The translations under genes were made by a program, and so were the position numbers. DNA of 64,000 nucleotides, from contig NZ_ANBM01000002.1 of NCBI RefSeq assembly GCF_002100115.1, positions 238,924-302,923 of the forward strand, in the 5' to 3' direction. Of the stretch, positions 52,472 to 62,792 are shown one piece after another. The notes beneath the pieces are model-generated. The model was not told the DNA's origin. It was given only the letters and a program-made list of their open reading frames with translations, and searched no databases. The DNA is from Anaerovibrio sp. JC8. GTDB taxonomy: Bacteria; Bacillota; Negativicutes; Selenomonadales; Selenomonadaceae. How positions within the stretch are numbered: the first letter of the stretch is position 1; every line of letters begins with the position of its first letter.

Positions 52472-53863
52472 TTATAAACGCTCAATACGCTTGGTAAGCT
52501 CCTGCAGAGTGTTATTAAGTTTTGAGTCACTGCCCTTGTCTTCAGTTATCTTGTTACAGGCGTGAAGTACAGTGGTGTGGTCTCTGCCACCAAAGAAATC
52601 ACCTATCTGAGGAAGTGAATTATTGGTGAGCTCGCGGCAAAGATACATGGCAATCTGTCTTGGATAAGCCAGGGCCTTGGTACGCTTGCTGCTGTTAAGG
52701 TCATCTATCTTCAGGTTGAAGTGGTTGGCCACAACCTCCTGGATAACATCCATGGTAATTTCCTTGCTGTGATTGTCCGGATATACGTCCTTCAGGGTGT
52801 CAGCCACCAGATCGGTGGTGATCTTTTCACCGATAAGCTCGGAATATGCCACAACACGGGTAAGGGCACCCTCCAGCTCTCGGATGTTGTTGTCGATGCG
52901 GCTGGCAATGTAAACCAGGGCTTCATTTGGAATGTCTATCTTTTCAGCCTCGGTTTTCTTTTTCAGAATCGCAATACGGGTTTCCAGCTCCGGTGGCTGA
53001 ATGTCGGTGAGCATGCCGCCGGCAAAGCGGGAGCTGAGACGTTTTTCCAGATCCTGTATTTCATGTGGTGGTCTATCGGAGGAAAGTACAATCTGCTTAT
53101 TGGCCTGATGAAGGGCGTTAAAGGTATGGAAGAATTCCTCCTGGGTCTGTATCTTTTTGGAAAGGAACTGAATATCGTCTACCATGAGCAGGTCGATATT
53201 TCTGTATTTCTGTCTGAAGGCCTCTGTGGTTTTGTCACCGATGGCATTAATCAGCTCATTGGTGAATTTCTCAGAGGTAATATAGAGAACCCGCTTGTTT
53301 GGGTCGTTTTTCAGTACTTCATGGCCGATGGCGTGCATGAGATGGGTTTTTCCAAGACCTACGCCGCCATACATGAACAACGGGTTGTAGTTTTTGCCGG
53401 GATCCTTGGCAACGGCCTGGGCTGCAGCATAGGCAATACGGTTGAAGCTGCCGGCTACCAGGGTGTCAAAAACATATTTTGGGTTTAATGAAGAAACATC
53501 TCCAGGAGCAATCTGGCTCGGAGTATCATAGGAGGAGGCAGAAACTGGCTGGCCTTCATTTTCAGTAAACAAAGACTCCACCGGCTCTTCCTTTTCCGGC
53601 TGATTTTCCTCTACCACTACAATTTCATAGGAAATATCACTCATATTCAGGGCATTCTTGCAGGCATCCTGAATGATGGTCTTGTATCTTTCATCAATGA
53701 ATTGCTTGGTAACCTCATGGGGAGTGCTGATGGTTAAAACATTATTTTCAAGGCTCACAGGCTTAAGCATTGAGAACCAGTTCTCAATTACTGCCGGAGC
53801 CAAATTATTTTTTAATTCAGCAATTATTTTATCCCAAATTTCTTTAAGCTGTTCTTGGTTCAT
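52472..53863 (-). CDS. dnaA: Chromosomal replication initiator DnaA
   Basis: A 463-aa AAA+ initiator. Domain I starts MNQEQLKEIWDKIIAELKNN, and domain II is a short acidic linker (EENQPEKEEPVE). Domain III has Walker A YGGVGLGKTHLMHAIG, Walker B LLMVDDIQFL and the sensor Arg in LSSRFAGGML. Domain IV has the DnaA-box-binding motif GDFFGGRDHTTVLHACNKI. All key residues are present. Confidence 0.97.
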   Translation of the reverse strand: MNQEQLKEIWDKIIAELKNNLAPAVIENWFSMLKPVSLENNVLTISTPHEVTKQFIDERYKTIIQDACKNALNMSDISYEIVVVEENQPEKEEPVESLFTENEGQPVSASSYDTPSQIAPGDVSSLNPKYVFDTLVAGSFNRIAYAAAQAVAKDPGKNYNPLFMYGGVGLGKTHLMHAIGHEVLKNDPNKRVLYITSEKFTNELINAIGDKTTEAFRQKYRNIDLLMVDDIQFLSKKIQTQEEFFHTFNALHQANKQIVLSSDRPPHEIQDLEKRLSSRFAGGMLTDIQPPELETRIAILKKKTEAEKIDIPNEALVYIASRIDNNIRELEGALTRVVAYSELIGEKITTDLVADTLKDVYPDNHSKEITMDVIQEVVANHFNLKIDDLNSSKRTKALAYPRQIAMYLCRELTNNSLPQIGDFFGGRDHTTVLHACNKITEDKGSDSKLNNTLQELTKRIERL

Positions 53864-53906
53864 ACTGTTATTCTCCTAGAAAAAATGTATCAACAGACAA
53901 ATAAAT

Positions 53907-54123
53907 TTATCCACATTTGTTAATAAGTATGTGGATAAATCAAGGGTTTCAGACGATTTTTGGTTGTTTTTTTATGTTTTTCTTCTATATAATATATCCC
54001 CGAAAAAATATCCGGAATCTGTTGATAAGTATATGTGAAATACCTTCATAATAATAACAGAATATCATGTAGTTATCAACAAAAAATGGTGCATATCTCA
54101 TCTCAATATGTGATTTATCCACA
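53907..54123. promoter_or_regulatory. oriC: oriC part between rpmH and dnaA
   Basis: Perfect boxes TTATCCACA (53907-53915), TGTGGATAA (53930-53938) and TTATCCACA (54115-54123), plus TGTTGATAA (54020-54028) and TTATCAACA (54073-54081). A very AT-rich, T-rich stretch at about 53960-54000 could be an unwinding element. Divergent dnaA and rpmH promoters flank it. Confidence 0.8.
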
Positions 54124-54162
54124 AAAATATTGACTTATACCCAGCCTGCCTAGTAAAAATTC

Positions 54163-54192
54163 TTGACACTGCAATAACCCCTGGTCTATAAT
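54163..54192 (+). promoter_or_regulatory. rpmH promoter
   Basis: TTGACA (54163-54168), an 18-bp spacer and TATAAT (54187-54192), about 84 bp before the rpmH start. Confidence 0.8.
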
Positions 54193-54275
54193 CTTGTTAG
54201 TTAAAATCCAAGGACTATGTGTAATTGCGGTTTGACCGAGTATTTTGCTCGTAATAATATAAGGAGGTGCCAGCA

Positions 54276-54410
54276 TTGAAGCAGACTTATCAGCCTAACA
54301 ATCATTGGAAGAAGAAGACTCATGGTTTCCGTGAGCGTATGAAGACTAAGGGTGGCCGTCAGGTTTTAGCAAGAAGACGCGCTAGAGGCAGAAAGAAGAT
54401 TTCAGCTTAA
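54276..54410 (+). CDS. rpmH: 50S ribosomal protein L34
   Basis: A 44-aa basic ribosomal protein: [20 protein letters not shown], then [23 protein letters not shown] start with AAGGAGGTG 6 nt upstream. First gene of the rpmH-rnpA-yidD-yidC-jag-mnmE cluster. Confidence 0.97.
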   Translation: MKQTYQPNNHWKKKTHGFRERMKTKGGRQVLARRRARGRKKISA

Positions 54411-54416
54411 TAACAG

Positions 54417-54438
54417 GGTCACTTCGGTGGCCTATTTT
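54417..54438 (+). terminator. Attenuator-type terminator after rpmH
   Basis: GGTCAC-TTCG-GTGGCC with a UUCG loop and five T. It probably reduces readthrough so that rpmH is transcribed more than rnpA. Confidence 0.7.
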
Positions 54439-54443
54439 TCTCT

Positions 54444-54493
54444 ATAGAACCAGTTATGACCCATAATTGTACGGGACATGTATCTGGTTCTAT
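54444..54493 (+). promoter_or_regulatory. Hairpin in the rnpA leader
   Basis: ATAGAACCAG pairs perfectly with CTGGTTCTAT around a 30-nt loop, ending 29 bp before the rnpA ATG. It may be an RNA processing or stabilising structure. Confidence 0.5.
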
Positions 54494-54522
54494 GTTCTAT
54501 TTGCTGAAATGAGGATTTTGCC

Positions 54523-54870
54523 ATGTACAAGTTACCTAAAAGTCGTATCCTGCGTCGTAGGAACGATTTTCAAAAGGTCCACCGTTTTGGGAAATCCTAT
54601 GCAAACAGGTACTTAGTATTGTATGTCTTTACAGCAAGCGGGCTGGAGGACAAGGTTGGCTTTGCTGCCGGAAAAAAACTTGGCAATGCAGTAGCGCGTA
54701 ATAGAGTCAAGCGTCTTATGCGGGAGTGTTACCGGTTGCACCAGGGGGAAATAAAGGATAATCTTTGTCTCCTGTTGGTTGGCAGAAAACCAGCTGTGGA
54801 AGTTAAATACCATGTTATCGAAAAGGCTTTTCTCAACTTGGGAAGAAAGGCCGAAATTTTTGGGAGATGA
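54523..54870 (+). CDS. rnpA: Ribonuclease P protein component
   Basis: A 115-aa basic protein that assists the RNase P RNA in tRNA 5' maturation. It begins with the pattern KLPKSRILRRRNDFQKVHRF. The RNR motif AVARNRVKRLMRECYR is present, and the length is typical. Confidence 0.95.
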   Translation: MYKLPKSRILRRRNDFQKVHRFGKSYANRYLVLYVFTASGLEDKVGFAAGKKLGNAVARNRVKRLMRECYRLHQGEIKDNLCLLLVGRKPAVEVKYHVIEKAFLNLGRKAEIFGR

Positions 54871-54876
54871 GTATAA

Positions 54877-55089
54877 TTGGTGAAGAAATTCATGTTATAC
54901 ATGATAGGATTTTACCGTTCCTATATTTCACCACTTAAGCCGCCTTCCTGTCGCTTTGTTCCTACCTGTTCGGAATATGCGATGATTGCTATTGAAAAAT
55001 ACGGACCCGTGAAGGGTGGATATCTGGCAATAAGGAGAATTCTTCGTTGTCATCCATTTCATAAAGGTGGATATGATCCGGTTCCGTAA
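54877..55089 (+). CDS. yidD: Membrane protein insertion efficiency factor YidD
   Basis: A 70-aa amphipathic protein with the family pattern [20 protein letters not shown] followed by [12 protein letters not shown] and [15 protein letters not shown]. It lies 6 bp after rnpA. The TTG at 54877 or the GTG at 54880 may be the start. Confidence 0.93.
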   Translation: MVKKFMLYMIGFYRSYISPLKPPSCRFVPTCSEYAMIAIEKYGPVKGGYLAIRRILRCHPFHKGGYDPVP

Positions 55090-55131
55090 TATAGGATTTT
55101 ATTTTTTTGAGAGAAATTAGGGTGTGTTAAA

Positions 55132-55800
55132 TTGGATTTTTTAGCATCGGCATTTGAGCCTGTTGTAGATCTTTTCCGCCTGATTATGGATGGATTTTAC
55201 AGCATTACTGTTGCGGCCGGCTTTCCTAACTATGGCGTTGCCATCATTCTCATGACTATCTGCGTGAAGCTTTGCCTTTATCCTTTAAATGCAAAGCAGA
55301 TAAAGTCCATGAAGGCTATGCAGGAAATTCAGCCTAAATTAAAGAAAATCCAGAAGGATTATAAGAATAACCCACAGCTGATGCAGCAGAAGATGGGTGA
55401 GCTTTATCAGGAGTCCGGGGTAAATCCTCTGGCAGGCTGTCTGCCACTTCTGGTACAGATGCCTATTCTCATGGGTGTTTATTATTCTCTGTATGGACTG
55501 GAGTATTCCGGTGATCCAACCTTCCTGTGGTTGTCCAGCCTGTCTGATCCTGATTCAACCTACATTTTGCCTCTTTTGTCTGCGTTGACCACTTATCTGG
55601 CTCAGCGTCAGTCCATGGCAATGAATGGTCAGGAAAATCAGCAGATGAAGATGATGATGTACATCATGCCAATCTTCATTGGTTATATCTCCATCAATTT
55701 CCCAGCAGGTCTGGTTCTGTACTGGGTAGTAATGAATGTATGCCAGATGGCTCAGCAGTGGTATATGTTCAGAAAAGAAGACCAGAAGGAGGCTGCCTGA
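55132..55800 (+). CDS. yidC: Membrane protein insertase YidC (Oxa1 family)
   Basis: A 222-aa insertase core with five membrane segments. The hydrophilic groove Arg or Lys region reads ICVKLCLYPLNAKQIKSMKA. A cytoplasmic helical hairpin (QPKLKKIQKDYKNNPQLMQQ) and CLPLLVQMPILMGVYYSLYG follow. It has neither the large periplasmic domain of Proteobacteria nor the lipobox of Bacillus SpoIIIJ, which is notable in a diderm Firmicute. TTG start. Confidence 0.93.
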   Translation: MDFLASAFEPVVDLFRLIMDGFYSITVAAGFPNYGVAIILMTICVKLCLYPLNAKQIKSMKAMQEIQPKLKKIQKDYKNNPQLMQQKMGELYQESGVNPLAGCLPLLVQMPILMGVYYSLYGLEYSGDPTFLWLSSLSDPDSTYILPLLSALTTYLAQRQSMAMNGQENQQMKMMMYIMPIFIGYISINFPAGLVLYWVVMNVCQMAQQWYMFRKEDQKEAA

Positions 55801-55803
55801 TAA

Positions 55804-56475
55804 ATGTCTTTAGAAGTTGAGAAGACTGGCAAAACAGTCTATGACGCCAAGCAGGCTGCTTTGGCGGAGTTGGGTGTAGACCCTTCTTTGGTAGATTTTG
55901 TAGAAGTGGTAGAGCCTACCAAGGGCTTCCTTGGTTTACTGGGTGGCAAGCCCGCACGGGTAAAGGCCATTGTGCGTGAGCTTTCACCTATTGAAAAGGC
56001 AGAAAAGTTCCTTAATGAAATCTTTGCGGCTATGAAGCTGGATATTGAGATTGAAAAGAGCGAATCTGAGGATGGTACTGTTTTCAATCTTATCGGTGAT
56101 AATCTTGGTATTCTCATTGGTAAGCATGGACAGACCCTTGATTCTCTGCAGTATCTGTCCAATTTGGCTGCAAACCGCGGCATTAGTGATAATAAGGTTC
56201 GCGTTATTATCGATATTGAGAACTACAGAAGCCGTCGGGAGGATACCCTGCGTCGCCTGGCCATGCGCCTGGCAGACAAGGTCAGAAGAACCGGGGAACG
56301 CATTGTTCTGGAGCCTATGAACCGTCATGAAAGAAAGATTATTCACATGGCTTTGCAGGATAATTACCGTGTTTCTACCTACAGCTCTGGCGATGAGCCT
56401 TACCGCAAGGTTGTAATTGAACTGAAGCGTGGCGGCCGTCGTGATTATCATGAGCGCAAGGACAGAGAAAGCTAA
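55804..56475 (+). CDS. khpB: KhpB/Jag RNA-binding protein
   Basis: A 223-aa protein with three domains: Jag-N (residues 1-50, with AKQAALAELGVD and KGFLGLLGGKPARV), KH (IGDNLGILIGKHGQTLDSLQ) and R3H (MNRHERKIIHMALQDN). It binds RNA and affects cell-wall synthesis in other Firmicutes. It follows yidC by 3 bp. Confidence 0.93.
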   Translation: MSLEVEKTGKTVYDAKQAALAELGVDPSLVDFVEVVEPTKGFLGLLGGKPARVKAIVRELSPIEKAEKFLNEIFAAMKLDIEIEKSESEDGTVFNLIGDNLGILIGKHGQTLDSLQYLSNLAANRGISDNKVRVIIDIENYRSRREDTLRRLAMRLADKVRRTGERIVLEPMNRHERKIIHMALQDNYRVSTYSSGDEPYRKVVIELKRGGRRDYHERKDRES

Positions 56476-56560
56476 TTTTTTCTGTAAATATGATTTGGAG
56501 GCTGTCTCACATTTGGGGCAGCCTTTATTATATATGTTGAAATATGAATTTGGAGGATTT

Positions 56561-57979
56561 ATGCAGGAGAAAACTACGATGGAGGATACCATCAGTGCCA
56601 TTGCCACAGCACCGGGCGAGGGTGGTATTGGTATTATCAGAATAAGCGGTCAGCATGCCGTTTCCATTGCCCATAAGATTTTTAGGCCTTTTTCTGCAAA
56701 ATCCATGGAGGAGTACGCCCCAAGGTCAGCTGTCTACGGACAGGTTCTGGATGAGCAGGGCAGAATAATTGATGAGGCTATCTGCATTGTCATGAATGCT
56801 CCAAATTCATATACCTGCGAGGACGTGGTGGAAATTCAGTGCCACGGCGGCAGTGTGGTAATGCGGGAAATATTGTCCCTTACATATCGTCATGGTGCAC
56901 GGGCTGCAGAGCCGGGAGAATTTACCAAGCGGGCCTTTTTAAATGGCCGTCTTGATTTGAGCCAGGCCCAGGCTGTAATGGATGTTATCAATGCCAAGAC
57001 CCAGGCTTCACTGGCCATGGCCATGAGCCATCTGTCCGGTGGCTTTTCCGATAAAATCAAGGGCTTCAGACATGATATTTTGGAAATCATTGCCCATTTG
57101 GAGGCCTCCATTGATTTTCCGGAGGATGATATTGAGGGCATGGATTTTGAGGATACCCGTGAAAGGGTTAAGCTGCTTCAGGATAAAATCCAAAAAATGG
57201 TGGATGGTTCCCATACTGGAATCATCCTGCGGGATGGCTTAAAGACCGCCATTATCGGCAAGCCAAATGCGGGTAAATCCAGTATTATGAACCTTCTTTT
57301 GGGTCAGGAGCGGGCCATTGTTACTGACGTGCCGGGAACTACCCGCGACAGCATCGAGGAATACGTGAATATTGGCGGTATTCCCCTCAGGCTCATTGAT
57401 ACGGCGGGAATCCGTGATACTGATGATATAGTGGAAAAAATCGGTGTGGAAAAGGCCTATTCCTATGCCAATGATGCCGAGCTGGTACTGGCGGTGTTTG
57501 ACAGCAATGAGCCGCTGAATCATGAGGATGAGGAAATAATACAGCTGCTGGATAAGTGTCCGGGAAATGTGATTGTTATCATGAACAAAATGGACTTATC
57601 AGCTGATGTAAATGATGATATTATTAGTGGGAAGCTAAAGAATTGTCCCAATGCCAGAATCAGGGGAATTGTTCCCATGTCCGCCAAGAGCGGTGAAGGC
57701 CAGGAGCTGCTGGAGCAGCTGCTCAGTGATATAGTCTATGGGGGCAATACCAAAATCATGGAAAGCCAGGCCCTATGTGATGCCCGGCAGGGTGAAATTC
57801 TCAGACAGGCGGCCTCCTTGTTGGGGGATACCCTCAATACCATTGATATGGGCATGAGTGAGGATTTTATTGTTATTGATTTGAGAGCCTCATGGGAAAA
57901 GCTGGGGGAGATTACCGGCGAAACTATTGAGGATGATATTGTGGACCAGATATTCAGTAATTTCTGCATAGGAAAGTAG
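56561..57979 (+). CDS. mnmE: tRNA modification GTPase MnmE
   Basis: A 472-aa GTPase that works with MnmG on the wobble uridine of tRNA. The N-terminal tetrahydrofolate-binding domain starts [20 protein letters not shown]. The G domain has [12 protein letters not shown] (G1), [14 protein letters not shown] (G3) and NKMD (G4). The C-terminal FCIGK carries the catalytic Cys. The ATG at 56561 (GGAGG 4 nt upstream) and the one at 56579 (AGGAG 9 nt upstream) are both possible. Confidence 0.95.
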   Translation: MQEKTTMEDTISAIATAPGEGGIGIIRISGQHAVSIAHKIFRPFSAKSMEEYAPRSAVYGQVLDEQGRIIDEAICIVMNAPNSYTCEDVVEIQCHGGSVVMREILSLTYRHGARAAEPGEFTKRAFLNGRLDLSQAQAVMDVINAKTQASLAMAMSHLSGGFSDKIKGFRHDILEIIAHLEASIDFPEDDIEGMDFEDTRERVKLLQDKIQKMVDGSHTGIILRDGLKTAIIGKPNAGKSSIMNLLLGQERAIVTDVPGTTRDSIEEYVNIGGIPLRLIDTAGIRDTDDIVEKIGVEKAYSYANDAELVLAVFDSNEPLNHEDEEIIQLLDKCPGNVIVIMNKMDLSADVNDDIISGKLKNCPNARIRGIVPMSAKSGEGQELLEQLLSDIVYGGNTKIMESQALCDARQGEILRQAASLLGDTLNTIDMGMSEDFIVIDLRASWEKLGEITGETIEDDIVDQIFSNFCIGK

Positions 57980-58013
57980 AAGCGGATGAGTTCATATATT
58001 TGGAGGAATCAAC

Positions 58014-59915
58014 GTGAGCGACAAGCTATTTATAGCTGGAGAATATGATGTAATAGTAATTGGTGCCGGCCATGCGGGGGTAGAGGCGGCTTTGGCTTCG
58101 GCCCGTATTGGCTGCAATACCCTGCTGGCTACCCTCAGTATGGATAATATTGCCCTTATGCCATGCAATCCGTCAGTTGGTGGCCCGGCAAAGGGTCATT
58201 TGGTACGGGAGCTGGACGCCTTAGGGGGTCAGATGGGCATCAATGCTGATGAAACCTGCATTCAGTTCCGTATGCTCAATACCGGCAAGGGTCCTGCAGT
58301 ACACGCCATTCGGGCCCAGGCTGATAAAAAGCATTATCAGTTCCGCATGAAGGAAGTATGCGAAAATACAGAAAATCTTGATGTAAAGCAGCTTATGATT
58401 GACCAGCTGATTATTGAGGATAATCAGATCAAGGGTATTATTACGGAAAATATGGAGCAGTATAACTGCAAGGCGGCTATTTTGGCTACTGGCACCTATT
58501 TGAAGGGGCAGATCATTATTGGTCTCCATACCTATTCCGGCGGTCCAAGCGGTCAGCGTTCTGCGGAAAAGCTGTCCCAATCATTGCTGGATGCGGGAAT
58601 AAAGCTCATGCGGTTTAAGACGGGAACCCCGGCCAGAGTGGATGCCCGCACCCTTGATTATGACAAGATGGAGATTCAGCCGGGCAATGAAGAGGCCCGC
58701 AATTTCTCCTTTATGAGTGATATTACCACCCGTCAGCAGACTCCATGCTGGCTGACATATACCAATGCTCAGACCCATAAAATTATTATGGATAATATTG
58801 ATCGGGCTCCTATGGCCAACGGCATTATTAAGGGTATTGGACCACGCTATTGTCCTTCCATTGAAACCAAGCTCATAAGATTCCCGGACAAGGAGCGGCA
58901 CCAGCTGTTCCTGGAGCCGGAGGGGCTTCATACCAACGAGGTTTATGTTCAGGGTATGTCCACCAGTCTGCCAATGGATGTGCAGATTGATTTTCTCCAT
59001 ACCATTCCGGGGCTGGAGCATGCCAAGGTTATGCGAGCAGGCTATGCCATTGAGTATGATTGCCTTGATCCAATGCAGCTGAAGCCTACCCTGGAGCTGA
59101 AAAAAATTTCGGGACTATTTTCCGCCGGCCAGGCCAACGGCACCTCCGGCTATGAGGAGGCAGCAGCCCAGGGTATTATTGCGGGCATAAATGCTGCTCT
59201 GAAGGTTCAGGGGAAGGAGCCGCTGATTTTAAAGCGGTCTGATGCCTATATTGGCGTATTGATTGATGATCTTGTAACCAAGGGCACCAGTGAGCCATAT
59301 AGAATTATGACCTCCCGTGCGGAATATCGGCTGATTCTCCGTCAGGACAATGCAGACCAGCGTCTGACTCCATTGGGCCGCAAGGTTGGTCTGGTAAAGG
59401 ATGACCGTTGGGAAAGATTCAACAAAAAAATGGCGGTTATCAATGATACAGTGAAGCTGCTGCAGGACCGCAAGCTGAATCCAAATCAGGAGACGCTGAA
59501 GCTTCTGGCTGACAATAATATTGAGGAAATCCGCAATACCATAAGTCTGTACGACTTGATGAAGCGGCCGGATATAAGCTATGACAAGCTGAAGGAAATC
59601 TTTGATCTGCCGGAGATAAATGAGGAAGCCAAGCAGCAGGTGGAGATTTCCATTACCTACGAAGGCTACATCAAGAAGCAGCTGGAGCAGGTGGAGAAGA
59701 TGAAAAAGCTTGAGGAAAAGCTGATTCCGGAGGCTATTGATTACAATAATGTGGCTAATTTGCGGGATGAGGCCCGGGAGAAGCTGGCGGATATACGGCC
59801 AATTTCCATTGGGCAGGCGGCCCGAATTTCCGGGGTATCCCCGGCGGATATTTCAGTGCTGATGATATATCTGGAACAGCAAAAGCGGTTAGAGGAGACA
59901 AAAAATGAGCTTTAA
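58014..59915 (+). CDS. mnmG: tRNA uridine-5-carboxymethylaminomethyl modification enzyme MnmG
   Basis: A 633-aa FAD protein, partner of MnmE. The FAD motif is [20 protein letters not shown]. Family signatures are [20 protein letters not shown] and the later [18 protein letters not shown]. The C-terminal helical domain binds MnmE and tRNA. GTG start. The 3' end overlaps rsmG by 11 bp. Confidence 0.96.
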   Translation: MSDKLFIAGEYDVIVIGAGHAGVEAALASARIGCNTLLATLSMDNIALMPCNPSVGGPAKGHLVRELDALGGQMGINADETCIQFRMLNTGKGPAVHAIRAQADKKHYQFRMKEVCENTENLDVKQLMIDQLIIEDNQIKGIITENMEQYNCKAAILATGTYLKGQIIIGLHTYSGGPSGQRSAEKLSQSLLDAGIKLMRFKTGTPARVDARTLDYDKMEIQPGNEEARNFSFMSDITTRQQTPCWLTYTNAQTHKIIMDNIDRAPMANGIIKGIGPRYCPSIETKLIRFPDKERHQLFLEPEGLHTNEVYVQGMSTSLPMDVQIDFLHTIPGLEHAKVMRAGYAIEYDCLDPMQLKPTLELKKISGLFSAGQANGTSGYEEAAAQGIIAGINAALKVQGKEPLILKRSDAYIGVLIDDLVTKGTSEPYRIMTSRAEYRLILRQDNADQRLTPLGRKVGLVKDDRWERFNKKMAVINDTVKLLQDRKLNPNQETLKLLADNNIEEIRNTISLYDLMKRPDISYDKLKEIFDLPEINEEAKQQVEISITYEGYIKKQLEQVEKMKKLEEKLIPEAIDYNNVANLRDEAREKLADIRPISIGQAARISGVSPADISVLMIYLEQQKRLEETKNEL

Positions 59916-60624
59916 GGAATACTTAAAGGATGCAGCAGATAAATATGGTATTTCCTTGACGGATACTCAGGTGGAGCAGTTTGATAAATATTTTCAGCTC
60001 CTTATTGAATGGAATGAGAAAATAAATCTGACAGCCATTACTGAGCCCAAGGAAGTGGCCATTAAGCACATGATAGATTCACTGACCTGCTGGGATGATG
60101 CCCGTTTCAATAAGGATATCAGTGTTATTGATGTGGGAACAGGAGCTGGCTTTCCCGGTATTCCACTGAAGATATACAGGCCGGAAATTAAGCTGACCCT
60201 GCTGGATTCCTTAAATAAGCGGATTAATTTTTTGCAGACCGTGGTGGATGAGCTGGGATTGCAGAATGTCCAGTGCATTCACGCCAGGGCAGAGGAAGGG
60301 GCCAGAAACAGGCAGCTGCGGGAGCAGTTTGATCTGGCAGTGTCCAGGGCGGTGGCCCGTCTGCAGGTGCTGGCGGAATATTGCCTGCCTTTCGTAAAGA
60401 AAAATGGTACCTTTGCGGCCTTAAAGGGCATGAAATTTGCCGAGGAGGCAGAGGCGGCGAAGAAGGCCCTGTCCGTATTGGGCGGGGGAGAGGCAGAATG
60501 TGTAGAGGTCAAGCTGCCTTATCTGGATGATAAGCGGGCTGTAATTTACATCAAAAAGGAAAAGAACACTCCTAAGGTCTATCCACGGAAGGCTGGTACT
60601 CCGGATAAAAATCCTATTGAATAG
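59905..60624 (+). CDS. rsmG: 16S rRNA (guanine-527-N7)-methyltransferase RsmG
   Basis: A 239-aa SAM-dependent methyltransferase. Motifs: [20 protein letters not shown], the SAM loop [17 protein letters not shown] and [20 protein letters not shown]. It is translationally coupled to mnmG by overlap and closes the operon. Confidence 0.95.
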   Translation: MSFKEYLKDAADKYGISLTDTQVEQFDKYFQLLIEWNEKINLTAITEPKEVAIKHMIDSLTCWDDARFNKDISVIDVGTGAGFPGIPLKIYRPEIKLTLLDSLNKRINFLQTVVDELGLQNVQCIHARAEEGARNRQLREQFDLAVSRAVARLQVLAEYCLPFVKKNGTFAALKGMKFAEEAEAAKKALSVLGGGEAECVEVKLPYLDDKRAVIYIKKEKNTPKVYPRKAGTPDKNPIE

Positions 60625-60704
60625 AAAGGATTTTTGAATTATTTATAGAAGTGTTACATGATAGGTAATATTCCATTGTGCAGTTACACAGACAGGATGT
60701 GATT

Positions 60705-61334
60705 ATGGTGAAAAAAAGTATTGTATCGCTTTTGACTGTTTTATCTATATTATTCAGCTTTAGCCTGGCCAGTGCCAACAATGATGACGCTGGCACCGCT
60801 GTACAGCAGCCACCTGGAAGCAGCAGCAAGTCCTCCGAGGAGGAAATCAAGGATTCATCAGTGAGCCGGTTTATTAAGTTCGCTGAGGATGATTCCTATG
60901 TTTACTATCTGGACAAGAAGGATTCAGGCTGGGTAAGACGCCCATATACCATGGATAAGTACGTTCTTGAGGCCTGGGTAAAGATGGTTCCTTATGAGTA
61001 TGGGAATTATGAAATGTACAGTCCTGAGGCCGATGATTCCAGATATTTCCTGGAGCATTATCTGGTGGATCCACAGAACAAAAAGATTCAGTTTTTGTGT
61101 GAAATCGAGGTTGAGGGTGGCAGGCCACAGAACAACATCAAGCAGAGAAAATATGAACACAACCACTGGGAGAGCCTGATACCGGAAAGTGTTGAGGATA
61201 CTGTATATCATGCAGTTGTGGCCAAATACGGCAAGACCAATGAAGACAATACCTGGAAGACCATTGATGAAATTATTGACGGTCTGTTCACCGTACGGGT
61301 ATTGAAGGAAATCGTCAAGATGGGCAAGATTTAA
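60705..61334 (+). CDS. Secreted hypothetical protein
   Basis: A 209-aa protein. A signal peptide (MVKKSIVSLLTVLSILFSFS, cut after LASA) is followed by a low-complexity Pro/Ser/Glu linker (QQPPGSSSKSSEEEIKD). A folded domain of about 150 residues is rich in aromatic residues (YVYYLDKKDSGWVRRPYTMD, NYEMYSPEADDSRYFLEHYL). It ends without an anchor. I recognise no family; the general look (surface-exposed beta strands, YLVDPQNKKIQFL) resembles small periplasmic domains of Negativicutes. Confidence 0.7.
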   Translation: MVKKSIVSLLTVLSILFSFSLASANNDDAGTAVQQPPGSSSKSSEEEIKDSSVSRFIKFAEDDSYVYYLDKKDSGWVRRPYTMDKYVLEAWVKMVPYEYGNYEMYSPEADDSRYFLEHYLVDPQNKKIQFLCEIEVEGGRPQNNIKQRKYEHNHWESLIPESVEDTVYHAVVAKYGKTNEDNTWKTIDEIIDGLFTVRVLKEIVKMGKI

Positions 61335-61348
61335 TCCAAATTATAGAA

Positions 61349-61423
61349 TTATTCACAGAAAAATTGGATTATCCACAAAAAAAGCGAACACATTTGTGAA
61401 TATGTTAATAACCTTGTGGATAA
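61349..61423. promoter_or_regulatory. DnaA-box-like cluster after the secreted protein gene
   Basis: TTATTCACA (61349-61357), TTATCCACA (61369-61377) and TGTGGATAA (61415-61423), with TTGTGAATA between. It lies about 7 kb from oriC. Confidence 0.6.
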
Positions 61424-61451
61424 CAGTAGAAAAAAGGAAAAACGATAAATG

Positions 61452-61497
61452 AAAAATCCTGTAGAACGCTGATATTACAGTGTTCTACAGGATTTTT
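61452..61497. terminator. Strong bidirectional terminator after pfkA
   Basis: AAAAATCCTGTAGAAC pairs perfectly with GTTCTACAGGATTTTT around a 14-nt loop. Confidence 0.9.
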
Positions 61498-61555
61498 AGA
61501 TTTAAGGTTAATTTGTGATTAACTTGTGAATAAGTGAAGAAAAACTATTTAAAGC

Positions 61556-62518
61556 TTAGTTTAACTGTTTGGCCAGGCGGGTAAATTCCTCGCTCATTTT
61601 CTTCTTGTTGGTAATGGCATCGTGAAGGTCAATGGCCACAACCTTGCCCTGATTAAAGCCGAATACCACGTCGGACTGGCCGGCGATCAGTGCCAGGGTT
61701 GCCCGCTCACCCAGCTGGCTGGCCTTTACCCTGTCCTGAACGGATGGGGAACCGCCGCGCTGAATATGGCCAAGGACGGATACGCGTACATCCATGTTGG
61801 TCTTTTCTTCAATATATTTGCCAATATCCAGGGAGCTGCCTACACCCTCGGCTACCACAATGAGGGAATAACGGCGGCCCTGCTCGTAGGATTTTAAAAT
61901 GCCGTTGCAGATATCATCCAGATTATACTCTTCCTCCGGCACCAGAATAAATTCTGCACCGCCGGCAATACCGGCCAGCATGGCCAGCCAGCCGCAGTGA
62001 CGGCCCATTACCTCAACAACGGCAATGCGGTTATGAGAGGAAGCGGTATCACGGAGCTTGTTGATGGCATCAATAATTGTATTGGCAGCTGTATCGGAGC
62101 CGATGGTATAATCGGTGCCCCATACGTCATTATCAATGGTACCAGGCAAACCAACGATAGGCACACCGGTTTCCAGGCTCAGCTGGGTTGCACCTCGGAG
62201 GCTGCCGTCCCCACCGATGATAACCAGACCCTCGATACCACGCTTTTTCATATTTTCATAGGCCTGTCTGCGGCCCTCTTCAGTCATAAAGCGCTTGCAA
62301 CGGGCTGTACCAAGAATGGTGCCGCCACGCTGAATAATATCACTGACACTGCGGGAGGTCATTTCCTCCATTTCTTCATCCAGCAGACCACGATAACCAT
62401 TGTAGATACCCCAAACCTTGACTCCTTCAAACAGAGCAGTGCGTACTACAGCACGGAGTGCCGCATTCATTCCAGGGCTGTCGCCACCGCTGGTTAAAAC
62501 ACCAATGCTTTTTAACAT
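61556..62518 (-). CDS. pfkA: ATP-dependent 6-phosphofructokinase
   Basis: A 320-aa glycolytic enzyme converting fructose 6-phosphate to the 1,6-bisphosphate. Motifs: GVLTSGGDSPGMNAALRAVV, GGDGSLRGA with the ATP-type Gly, PGTIDNDVWGTDYTIGSDTA (catalytic Asp) and GHIQRGGSPS. The Gly after GGDG marks ATP rather than PPi dependence. Length matches bacterial PfkA. Confidence 0.95.
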   Translation of the reverse strand: MLKSIGVLTSGGDSPGMNAALRAVVRTALFEGVKVWGIYNGYRGLLDEEMEEMTSRSVSDIIQRGGTILGTARCKRFMTEEGRRQAYENMKKRGIEGLVIIGGDGSLRGATQLSLETGVPIVGLPGTIDNDVWGTDYTIGSDTAANTIIDAINKLRDTASSHNRIAVVEVMGRHCGWLAMLAGIAGGAEFILVPEEEYNLDDICNGILKSYEQGRRYSLIVVAEGVGSSLDIGKYIEEKTNMDVRVSVLGHIQRGGSPSVQDRVKASQLGERATLALIAGQSDVVFGFNQGKVVAIDLHDAITNKKKMSEEFTRLAKQLN

Positions 62519-62556
62519 ATAGTTACCCCTCTCTATTTTTCAACGCATCCGACTAA

Positions 62557-62624
62557 ATTCAGCCATGTTATTTCTTCTAACGAAGAAAAATTTGAACAAT
62601 GGCGTTATAAAGTCATGGCTGAAT
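62557..62624 (-). repeat. Hairpin repeat end nested in an 11-bp inverted repeat
   Basis: ATTCAGCCATG (62557-62567) and CATGGCTGAAT (62614-62624) are exact complements. Between them, on the minus strand, is TTATAACGCCATTGTTC, a TTTTTCTTC/GAAGAAA stem and nothing more, i.e. a short left end of the 179-bp repeat family. It lies just upstream of pfkA. Confidence 0.7.
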
Positions 62625-62708
62625 AAGTCTTATTTAATTGACAAAAAAACGGCCTAATGTTACAGTAATTTCGTAGTTGTAATGGCGAGCAAAGTCGTCT
62701 TGTGACTA

Positions 62709-62755
62709 TTATAACGCAGTTGTCAGAATTTTTCCATTATAAGAAAGATTCTTCT
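62709..62755 (+). repeat. Degenerate hairpin repeat end before the AICAR transformylase gene
   Basis: TTATAACGCAGTTGTCAGAA followed by TTTTTCC and AAGAAAGATTCTTCT. It matches the start of the 32021-32080 copy but the stem has decayed. Confidence 0.5.
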
Positions 62756-62792
62756 GTGTTGTATTTTATTAATTTAATAAAGGAGTAAAAAG